The notes below the pieces were generated by a model. That model saw nothing but the letters and a program-made list of their open reading frames with translations, was not told the DNA's origin and made no database searches. DNA of 23,982 bases from DAOVQB01 sp023128935 (GTDB lineage: Bacteria; Eisenbacteria; RBG-16-71-46; CAIMUX01; WJJG01): positions 1 through 23,982 of the forward strand of contig DAOVQB010000053.1 in NCBI GenBank assembly GCA_030628905.1, written 5' to 3'. Every line of letters begins with the position of its first letter. Position 1 is the first letter of the stretch. The position numbers and the translations under genes were made by a program. Shown in pieces: positions 1 through 7,023 of this stretch.

Positions 1-2040
1 ATGCAGCGCATCACGAATCTACTGGCAGGAGTATCAGCGGGTCTCCTGGGCGCATGGGTGGTGGCCTTTCTGGCAACTGTTCAAGTCACGCTTTCAAACC
101 ACTACATCGCCTACGGCTTCCTCCGCTCGCTCCTCTTGATCTTCCACGACACACTGCGCCTCCTGCTCCTGCCAGTACTTGGCACCGCCATGGTCATCAC
201 CTTGATCACCTGGTTCCACAGCCATCACCGCGACCGGACCTTCCCCTTCCTCTGGCGGCTCCTGGGTGGAGGTTGCGGCTTGGCCTTCTTCTTGCGTGTG
301 GGCTACTTCCACAACCGGCACCGTTTAGCCCACTGCTGGGGTCAACAGCGGGACCTGGGTGTTGTACGACTGCCCGAAGCTCTCTTCCAGGCGGAGATGT
401 GGCGGACCAATGTCATCATTACACTGGGGGCTCTGGCCATCGCCATCGGCGTTTGGCTCATCCTGCGCCACACTCTGGGACGGCGCCCGTCAATGATGCT
501 CCCCTTCTGGCAATGGCTGGGGCACCCCTTGACAGTCTTGCTGGCGCTTGCTTTGGTGGCAATCCCGACGATGCTTATGCCGCTGCTGCGGCAACGCACG
601 GCCAACCTACCCAACATCATCCTGGTGTCGCTCGACACCCTGCGTGCCGATCATCTCGGAGCTTATGGTTATGGGCGCGACACATCCCCGGAACTCGACC
701 GCCTGGCAACCAACAGCCACTTATTCGAATGGGCGATTGCGCCGGCCCCGAATACTCCGCCATCACACATGTCGATCTTCACCTCCTTGTATCCCACCGT
801 GCACGGATTCACCGGTTCGTCTGACCGTCTGGCGGGGTGGCGGCTCACGCTGGCTGAGCATCTGCGTGAGGCCGGGTACCGCACGCTGGCAACTACCGAC
901 GGCGGATTCATGCGCGGGTGGTTCGGTTTCGATCAGGGGTTTGAACGCTACGACGATCAGAACAAGGGCATCGCCGCCTCGGTACGGCTGATATTTGACT
1001 GGATCGACAGGGGAATCGCCGACCCGCGGTTCTTTATCTTCCTGCACTGCTATGATGTCCACAGCCCATATGATCCGCCGCTGCCCTATCGAGACCGATA
1101 TACCGATCCCGACTACGCTGGCGGTTTCTATCCTGGCTCACAGGAGCTGGAACGCATCCGTAAGACCATCAACGAAAATCCGCAAGCTGGTCATGGTCTC
1201 ACACCGGAGGATATCGCCTTCATTCGTGACCGCTATGACGGCGGGATCAGGTATACCGACTACTGGATGGGAAGGCTGATCGACGGCCTCGACAGCCGCG
1301 GTCTACTTGAGAACACTTGGTTGTTCGTGACCTCCGACCACGGCGAGGAATTCACCGAGCATGGATCGGTCCTGCATGAAAAGCTCTACCACACGGTTAC
1401 CCGCGTCCCGCTAATTGTCCGGGCACCCAGATCGCGCCCCACTGGCATCGGGAAGCCTGGCAGTCCAGAGGCTGGCAATCCGGAGACCGGCAGTCTGGCC
1501 GCCAGAAATCGAGCAGCTGGCAACCCAGGCACCAGTGGCCCAACAGCTGGTAACCCGGCTGCCGACAGGCAGGATCGCAGGTACTTTAAAGGCGGCGGTC
1601 GCCGGATCAGGGAGATCGTCGAGCTTACCGACCTCCTGCCGACAATCCTCGATATCATCGGCAGCCGGCGCGTTGGCGAGATCCAGGGGCAGAGCTTGAT
1701 GGGGCTCATCGATGGTCGCGGGGATGATTGGAAAAACGTGGCCTTCAGCGAGCACCCCTGGCACGGCAAGTGCCGGGCGCTGACTACGCCATCGATGCAG
1801 ATCATCACCTCAATCGGCGGACAGGAAATCGAGGTATACGACTATCATCGCGACCCGCTCCAGCAACATCCCATCAAGCAGGCTCAATGGCCGGACGGCA
1901 CTGCCCAGCAAGTGCGCCTTTTGTTGGACTGGAGCGCGGAGCAGATCCTCGCGGCAGCGGGGCAAGCGAGCAGCACGCACAATCTAGTGATGGACGATGA
2001 AACCAAACGCGAGCTGCGTGCGCTTGGATACATCGAGTAG
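1..2040 (+). CDS. Membrane-anchored sulfatase-like (alkaline phosphatase superfamily) hydrolase
   Basis: The 679-aa product has about five hydrophobic segments in its first 195 residues, then a sulfatase-like domain (PF00884 type) from about residue 203 that should face outside the cytoplasm. Metal-site motifs are visible: D212 in LVSLDTLRADHLG, and D446-H447 in TSDHGEEF. The nucleophile position reads T252-P-P-S-H, so Thr replaces the Cys/Ser that is converted to formylglycine in true sulfatases, and His replaces the Arg of CxPxR. A phosphatase, phosphodiesterase or phosphotransferase activity is therefore as likely as sulfate-ester hydrolysis. A pentapeptide-repeat insert (about residues 487-521) interrupts the loop before the conserved DLLPTILDI segment. 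The ATG is the first base of the window, so a longer upstream start cannot be excluded. It converges on the - strand genes. Fold confident, substrate unknown. Confidence 0.85.
   Translation: MQRITNLLAGVSAGLLGAWVVAFLATVQVTLSNHYIAYGFLRSLLLIFHDTLRLLLLPVLGTAMVITLITWFHSHHRDRTFPFLWRLLGGGCGLAFFLRVGYFHNRHRLAHCWGQQRDLGVVRLPEALFQAEMWRTNVIITLGALAIAIGVWLILRHTLGRRPSMMLPFWQWLGHPLTVLLALALVAIPTMLMPLLRQRTANLPNIILVSLDTLRADHLGAYGYGRDTSPELDRLATNSHLFEWAIAPAPNTPPSHMSIFTSLYPTVHGFTGSSDRLAGWRLTLAEHLREAGYRTLATTDGGFMRGWFGFDQGFERYDDQNKGIAASVRLIFDWIDRGIADPRFFIFLHCYDVHSPYDPPLPYRDRYTDPDYAGGFYPGSQELERIRKTINENPQAGHGLTPEDIAFIRDRYDGGIRYTDYWMGRLIDGLDSRGLLENTWLFVTSDHGEEFTEHGSVLHEKLYHTVTRVPLIVRAPRSRPTGIGKPGSPEAGNPETGSLAARNRAAGNPGTSGPTAGNPAADRQDRRYFKGGGRRIREIVELTDLLPTILDIIGSRRVGEIQGQSLMGLIDGRGDDWKNVAFSEHPWHGKCRALTTPSMQIITSIGGQEIEVYDYHRDPLQQHPIKQAQWPDGTAQQVRLLLDWSAEQILAAAGQASSTHNLVMDDETKRELRALGYIE
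1459..1563 (+). repeat. 15-bp in-frame tandem repeat (7 imperfect copies)
   Basis: Seven consecutive 15-bp units encode the pentapeptides GSPEA, GNPET, GSLAA, RNRAA, GNPGT, SGPTA and GNPAA inside the sulfatase-like gene. The frame is kept throughout. Copies have drifted, so the array is not a recent slippage product. It forms a Gly/Asn/Pro/Ala-rich, probably disordered loop in the catalytic domain. Confidence 0.8.
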
Positions 2041-2046
2041 TACGCG

Positions 2047-2077
2047 AAGGGCAGACGGCACATGCATCCGCGCCCTT
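2047..2077 (+). terminator. Weak hairpin downstream of the + strand sulfatase-like gene
   Basis: AAGGGC (2047-2052) pairs with GCCCTT (2072-2077), and CGG (2056-2058) with CCG (2068-2070) inside the loop. The stem lies 7 bases after the stop codon and is followed by only one further T, so a classical intrinsic terminator is doubtful. The rest of the 270-base convergent gap to 2310 shows no credible gene. Confidence 0.3.
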
Positions 2078-2310
2078 TCGTGCAGCCCTGGCTGTGGAGT
2101 CCTCGGGGCCACTCGCACCTGCCTCTCGCCTGATACTATGGTCTGAACCAAGGCTCACCAAGCAGGATCGAATACTCGACCTGACCTGGATCCACAGCAC
2201 CCGCCTTAAGCCCTGTGGCTCGAGACGCTGTGGCCTCGTAGCTATCTTCTCCCACAAGCAGTGAGACTCTGGATACCAGATTATGATGAGCCTGTCGCAG
2301 CCAGCGGCCT

Positions 2311-5031
2311 CTATCGAATGACGTGAACCTTGGCCAAGCACTCCTTAGCGCAATTGTCCGTCTTGACCTCCAACTTCACGAAATATACTCCGGAGCAAAC
2401 CTTCCTTCCTTCTTTGTCTCTTTGGAACCAACTGTACTTATAGCGTCCAGCTTTAAGGGTTCCATTCTTCACGGCGGCTATATCTCTCCCCTCGAGATCG
2501 TAGATGTTAAGGTGAACCTCCCCACGCTCGGCTAGCCAAAAGGAGATCCTTGTGACGCCAATATCTGAAGCGCAGCGCAGCTGCATCATGGGCCGAGGGT
2601 CAGGATCATTCCTCTCAGGTTCTTCTGCAATCATCGCGCCGATGGTACCAATCTGCCCTCCAAAACACGCAACCCCCTGACCATAGATTGGATACTGCTC
2701 CCTTATGGTCTGCGTAGCGTTGTAACACACCGTCGCGTACGGAGTACCTACAGGGGCATTGATGAACTCATTCAGAAGCACATCTTGGAAATGCGCATGC
2801 GCCTCACCATAGCCCGCATTCAACTGTCCTATGACTGCCACTGCTCTTGTGTGCGTAAGATCATTGAACATCAAGCGCTTGACCAACTCTGGCCCATTGT
2901 ATGTTGGCCAGACCTGATTGACGGTTTCACAGGAGGGAGCCAAGACGGTGATGATCTGATTAGTCGTCAATGAATCCTCAATGCCCGCCCAGTCGCAGAG
3001 GAAATGCGTCCAGTTGCTGTTGCACGTGCCGAAGCCAATCACCCATAAATCTCGAATACCTGCGTTGATTGCCGAGATCCCAGCACTTCTCCTATTCACC
3101 AGTCCCGGACAGATACTGTGCTTCAATAGGGGCATGACGGCGTATCCAGACGCGTAGTACGAGGCAAGCACATTGTTCGAGCTGGCAACCATCCACTCGC
3201 CAGCCACTTCATCGCCGTACATGTCATCGACAAAGCACAAGACCCGGCCATCTTGCCGCACCCAGGGGCTTCCTTGGTTCCAGCACGTCTCGTTCTGCAG
3301 CGCGTCGAGCGCCTCTTGAGGCACAGCCGCTGGGATCCAGGTGTGTGGGCCATCGGGAAACCCGTCCTCGTTGACGTCCGTCAATAGGTTTACCGAGTAG
3401 CATCCATCGGCAGTTCTACAGCTACCGAGTTCGTCATTCTCGAAGGTTGGGATTTCAATCAGGTCGTCATCGCCCATAAGCATGAGCAGGGGAGCAGGGT
3501 CGACGGGGTAGGATGTACCCCACATTTGATTGAATTCGAAATTCGCCTCTTGCACTTCACGAAGAATCTCCCGTGGCGTCCAGAGACCACCTCCATAGAG
3601 CTGAAAGAACCGGACCTTGTAGTTGAAGTGCTCCACCAGGTCATACATAGCTATGGTAAGAGGGGTAACCCATTGCCATCCCGGCGGGCCTACAATGATC
3701 GCATGGGCACACTCATCACACACGGGGGTTGCAGGAAGGCCGTGCTGGCCGGGATCGTCGCCAAGACCAATCCGTATCTCTCGGTAAGTCCCGTAATCGA
3801 TGAACACGTGCTCTTCCGGGGCACGGCCCGAGTTCAACTCCTCGGGAATCCGTCCAGGTGGATGGTCCGCATCCGCGGGGTCTGGTGGAACTCGCTCTTG
3901 GCTTAGGTACTCCCTGAGTGGCCGATTGTGCCACAGGGCGATTTGATCCCAAAAACAGGGAGCGCCATCCCACGTGAAGAGTGCCGACGGCGTCTCTACG
4001 CCACGATCATCGACCTCGACCAGGACGAAGTCATCGTACTCAGGGGCTACCGGAACGCTGTAGCAGCGTATGCGACCTTCCCCATCTGTTCCCTCGCCAG
4101 GTCGTATGGCCACGGTCTCGCCCGCGCTGCGGATTATGTACTGGCTACCTGGATCCTCATCTACATAGCAGAATTGGATTTCGCCATCACGGGCGCACGC
4201 GCAAAGGAAGTGTCCCGCCCAGTTCCAGCACGACATGTCGCAGCGGTATTGATTCTCCCTGTTTCCGAATAGTTCAAGAGCGGTAGTTCCATACATCGCA
4301 TGATCCGTGGTGTGCCAATACAATGGAAATCTCTGACACCCTAATCCCTTAATAATCTTGTCCATGTTGTGACAGTTCCACTCCATGTCCATGGAGTGGT
4401 CGTAGCCAATGAAGGTATTCCACGAATTGGAGGACAGGCCCCATGCCTCTCTAGTATATCCCGAATAGCAGTAGAAGCCCCCCAGAAGGAACTCCTCGTT
4501 GATCTTCGGAGCGAGCTTCTGCTCGATGCCCCCATTGAAACATGCGATACAATATGCGTTCGGAATTTCCAGAGGCTTATCGACCGTATATATCATCGTG
4601 CCCGACTCGAAACCCAGAGCTTGCAGGCTCACAAAGGCAGTGTCGCGCGATTCTTCCGATGCGTAGCAATCGCTAATGAATCCAGGCTGGGGCGAGAGCA
4701 ATGGATCCAGGCCATGTGTCTCGATGAAAACGGTCCGCGCGTGATGGAGTTCCGCGTACATGCGTCGTAAGGTGCATTCTGGCGTGTTGCTCAGCTCAGT
4801 GTCGATATTGAAGAGCCGATGCTCCTCGTCATCGGGGATCTCGAGCCTATTACATCCTACTTCGAGCGCATTGATCAGGTCAGCAGGATCACAACCGCTG
4901 TAGTGCTCCTCTCCCCAGGATTGCCAGTTGACGGCGAAGTATGCGGCTATGCCTGTTTCCGCAGAGTTGCAGTCCGCATGCGCGCCCCAGGGCAGGGCCA
5001 CCAAGCACAGGATAAGCGCTGGTGTCTTCAT
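2311..5031 (-). CDS. Secreted gingipain-like (C25) protein with C-terminal FlgD-Ig sorting-like domain
   Basis: The 906-aa product begins with a signal peptide (probable cleavage AHA|D after residue 19). Residues about 445-800 follow the layout of C25 (gingipain-like) peptidases: a PLLMLMGDDD segment (514-523), DVNEDGFPD (552-560), the region where the catalytic GHG normally sits (here IGFGTC, 665-670), SC at 700-701 before ETVN, and an AVAVIG...NAGYGEAH block (730-745). The Cys is kept but the His is not visible, so activity is doubtful. Residues about 826-890 resemble a FlgD-Ig/T9SS type A tail (VHLNIYDLEGR, AGRYKYSWFQRD, SGVYFVKLE). The N-terminal 420 residues are Cys-rich and unrecognised. 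The start is supported by AGGGAGG upstream, and its ATG overlaps the stop of the preceding gene by four bases, so the two are probably translationally coupled. Confidence 0.75.
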   Translation of the reverse strand: MKTPALILCLVALPWGAHADCNSAETGIAAYFAVNWQSWGEEHYSGCDPADLINALEVGCNRLEIPDDEEHRLFNIDTELSNTPECTLRRMYAELHHARTVFIETHGLDPLLSPQPGFISDCYASEESRDTAFVSLQALGFESGTMIYTVDKPLEIPNAYCIACFNGGIEQKLAPKINEEFLLGGFYCYSGYTREAWGLSSNSWNTFIGYDHSMDMEWNCHNMDKIIKGLGCQRFPLYWHTTDHAMYGTTALELFGNRENQYRCDMSCWNWAGHFLCACARDGEIQFCYVDEDPGSQYIIRSAGETVAIRPGEGTDGEGRIRCYSVPVAPEYDDFVLVEVDDRGVETPSALFTWDGAPCFWDQIALWHNRPLREYLSQERVPPDPADADHPPGRIPEELNSGRAPEEHVFIDYGTYREIRIGLGDDPGQHGLPATPVCDECAHAIIVGPPGWQWVTPLTIAMYDLVEHFNYKVRFFQLYGGGLWTPREILREVQEANFEFNQMWGTSYPVDPAPLLMLMGDDDLIEIPTFENDELGSCRTADGCYSVNLLTDVNEDGFPDGPHTWIPAAVPQEALDALQNETCWNQGSPWVRQDGRVLCFVDDMYGDEVAGEWMVASSNNVLASYYASGYAVMPLLKHSICPGLVNRRSAGISAINAGIRDLWVIGFGTCNSNWTHFLCDWAGIEDSLTTNQIITVLAPSCETVNQVWPTYNGPELVKRLMFNDLTHTRAVAVIGQLNAGYGEAHAHFQDVLLNEFINAPVGTPYATVCYNATQTIREQYPIYGQGVACFGGQIGTIGAMIAEEPERNDPDPRPMMQLRCASDIGVTRISFWLAERGEVHLNIYDLEGRDIAAVKNGTLKAGRYKYSWFQRDKEGRKVCSGVYFVKLEVKTDNCAKECLAKVHVIR

Positions 5032-6491
5032 TGCGAACCTCCCTGTTTGATTGACATATTGCCGTGGCTGAGTCTTACGGTCCGGTTGATGTTCGGTCGC
5101 TCAAGCCTCTTGAGAATCCTGAGCATCCCGCAGGCGGTCTTGCGTGCAAAGCACCTGCGGTGAGGCGCGGATGGGGTTCGCCATTCGGGCCCCAGGATGA
5201 TCATTGTGAAATCCCGCCCCTTCCAGCGCACCAACAGATATTGGTGTGGACCATCGGGCGGAGGTTCACCCTTGGGAAACTCCACGGCATCAATGAGCTC
5301 GCTGTCCCTCAAATGCTCGGCACATAGGACAGCAGCCGCAGAATAGCCATGCCCATCAATCAGGGACTGGTATAGGTATTCTACCTCTTCGATCTGCTCA
5401 TCCTTCCGCGCGAAGAAGACTCGCACCGCTCTATTCCAACTCTCGATGTCATTGGCTCCCCGAAGCTCCTGTTGCACGAGGGGGATCTCGCCGTACAGCG
5501 GCTGCAGATCCTCCAATGGCCATAGCTGGGGTGGTTCCGGTGGGTGGGGGAAGTGGACAAGCGTGTCGTTGAGCGTGAAAAGGCTGTCAACCCAGTCAAC
5601 CTTGACCACTGCGCCGGCGCCAAAGGTGCGTTCGTATTCGTGGGTGATGTATCGGAGGCGATTGGACTCTGCGATTTCGAGATAGTACGGAAAGCTGCAA
5701 TTCCCTCCAGCGTGAGGATCCCTCTGACAGGGATTGGGCTCACACGTATCCCATTCGGAATGGAATTGCCCCCCCATCTCCTCGCATGCTTCGACAGTTG
5801 TGAGCTGGCATTGTTCACCCAGGCAGCAGACTGCCATCTCACCCCCCCCTGGACTGGGTCCCCCGCCGGCGATGCCTCCCGGTGGGCAGGCATAGATGCC
5901 GTCCGTGTAGAGCCCCATCGCGCCGCTCGAGGACGCCGGCCATTTCTGGGGTGGATTGGCGCAATTGACGCCCCCCCCAAAACCGCCTTGAGGATCCACG
6001 GCCAATGAAATGATGCCCTCGGCATAGGCGTACCCAGAGAAGTAGTAGGCGGGCAGAAGATTGCCTTCCCAGGATGCACCCGAGACAGTGATTGCTGTCC
6101 CCTCATTGGGCCCAGGCCAGTTATCGCTTGCCAGCTCCAGCCCCGACTCGGGAAAGCAAGGTCCGTGGTCGGAGATGAGGAAGATGCTCTCGTCGTAGTC
6201 TCCCAGGCCGAACTGTACCCCACACCATTCCTTGGGTTCAGTCCAAGCACAAAGGACGTACCAGATCACCCCGTCGGCGGTGTCAATCCGATTGACTTGG
6301 TCTTCACACGCGTTGATGGCGTAGTTGTCGATGTAGTGCTGGCACCACCCCTCAGGCGGAGGATTGCTCGAGAATTCGAGTGATGCAGGATAGTGCGCGA
6401 TGAAGACACCACCCTCGAGATCGGAAGGATCAGCATGTGCGATCCCCGCAGCCAATCCGGCGGTAACCAACGCAATGAGGATTCTGAGCAT
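5028..6491 (-). CDS. Secreted Cys-motif protein, Eisenbacteria/FCB-type extracellular domain
   Basis: The product is 487 aa from the ATG at 6491, which is preceded by GGGGGGAA. A signal peptide ends at AHA|D (residue 20), the same site as in its downstream partner. Residues about 27-200 resemble a domain I associate with uncultured FCB bacteria (GGVFIAHYP, VIWYVLCAW, FGLGDYD, the YYFSGYAY run). A Gly/Pro linker (204-217) leads to a Cys-knot-like motif: CCLGEQC, then C236, C250 and C255. The C-terminal half (about 265-487) is unrecognised. The open frame continues upstream to 6677, but that extension reads through a dead IS3-type transposase fragment and has no signal peptide, so I reject it. 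Function unknown; probably an extracellular or surface protein expressed with the C25-like protein. Confidence 0.7.
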   Translation of the reverse strand: MLRILIALVTAGLAAGIAHADPSDLEGGVFIAHYPASLEFSSNPPPEGWCQHYIDNYAINACEDQVNRIDTADGVIWYVLCAWTEPKEWCGVQFGLGDYDESIFLISDHGPCFPESGLELASDNWPGPNEGTAITVSGASWEGNLLPAYYFSGYAYAEGIISLAVDPQGGFGGGVNCANPPQKWPASSSGAMGLYTDGIYACPPGGIAGGGPSPGGGEMAVCCLGEQCQLTTVEACEEMGGQFHSEWDTCEPNPCQRDPHAGGNCSFPYYLEIAESNRLRYITHEYERTFGAGAVVKVDWVDSLFTLNDTLVHFPHPPEPPQLWPLEDLQPLYGEIPLVQQELRGANDIESWNRAVRVFFARKDEQIEEVEYLYQSLIDGHGYSAAAVLCAEHLRDSELIDAVEFPKGEPPPDGPHQYLLVRWKGRDFTMIILGPEWRTPSAPHRRCFARKTACGMLRILKRLERPNINRTVRLSHGNMSIKQGGSQ

Positions 6492-6503
6492 AGCGATTCC
6501 CCC

Positions 6504-6700
6504 CAATTCTGCGCACGACGGGTCGTGCAGTGCCGCAATCAACCTCTGGCGTTCCCCCGCATTCACAGTGCCCCCGGACTGCGCTGTCTCCTGCGCGAGC
6601 CCTTGGCCTTCTCCCGATGCCGCCGGCAATGGAGGGATGCCCGCGGGAGCCCCAGCGCCTCGCACGCGTCGGCACATGCGAACCAGTCAGGTGCACTCAC
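6504..6700 (-). pseudogene. IS3-type transposase N-terminal remnant with frameshift
   Basis: One frame reads ...DWFACADACEALGLPRAS..., then an Arg/Lys-rich stretch and RSPGAL, then stops. Two bases over, the sequence continues NAGERQRLIAALHDPS. The joined pattern (a helix-turn-helix-like ACxxLGLPRAS, a basic linker, then a P.AL...ER..l...Lh segment) is what I know from the N-terminus of a group of IS3-type orfB/integrase transposases. An extra TG at about 6564-6566 explains the frame change. The rest of the transposase, including the DDE catalytic domain, is absent. Family assignment is from remembered motif patterns, not a search. Confidence 0.6.
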
Positions 6701-6870
6701 TTTGCCCCAAGTAGCAACATCTTATGGTATGAACACACCTTGTGCAAGTCAGATCATGAGACCATGGTTCTGGGGTGCCAGGTGAGCGGAGTATAGGACT
6801 TCAGATGCATTGCTCGGGGTTGCCGGGAATCTTTCCGAGTGAGAACTCCCCCAGGTAGAATGGGGACTCG

Positions 6871-7002
6871 AAGGGAGGTCACCTCATGGGAAAGGTGAGC
6901 TACGAGACGGTCTTGAAATCCATCCGCGCAACCACAACCACGACCGGGTTGCGGAACAGAGCACACCTGACCAAGAAGCAGTACCAGAACGGGCAGCGAT
7001 AA
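6871..7002 (+). pseudogene. ISAzo13-type transposase C-terminal remnant
   Basis: From the ATG at 6886 the frame reads MGKVSYETVLKSIRATTTTT, then GLRNRAHLTKKQYQNGQR and a stop at 7000-7002. The pattern VSYETVL..IRATTT.TGL..RA.L....Y..G matches the end of ISAzo13-family transposases as I know them. Everything upstream, including the catalytic region, is missing, and a TAG lies in the same frame at 6856. It is a dead relic in the opposite orientation to the IS3-type remnant. Confidence 0.6.
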
Positions 7003-7023
7003 CAACGCCCCCTGTTGCCTGCC

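Larger units (their letters stand above)
6492..7023. other. Intergenic scar of about 530 bases holding two transposase remnants
   Basis: This gap holds an IS3-type fragment on the - strand and an ISAzo13-type fragment on the + strand (separate entries). Between them, a weak sigma70-like pair faces the secreted-protein operon: TTGCAC (complement of 6742-6747) and TAAGAT (complement of 6719-6724) with a 17-base spacer. Each hexamer matches only in part (3/6 and 4/6). No intact gene, IS terminal repeat or target-site duplication was recognised. Confidence 0.45.

Noticed and set aside
54..824. 256-codon open frame on the + strand
   Set aside because: It is an out-of-frame His/Pro/Gly-rich shadow of the sulfatase-like gene.
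1874..2341. 155-codon open frame filling the convergent gap on the - strand
   Set aside because: It overlaps the ends of both flanking genes and shows no family pattern or ribosome-binding site.
5381..6250. 289-codon open frame on the - strand
   Set aside because: It lies out of frame inside the secreted Cys-motif gene, has low-complexity Ser/Arg-rich composition and no signal or domain.
6719..6747. Sigma70-like promoter for the secreted-protein operon
   Set aside because: The spacing is right (17) but the hexamers match only 3/6 and 4/6, and the site lies beyond an IS relic. It is noted in the gap entry but not called as a separate feature.
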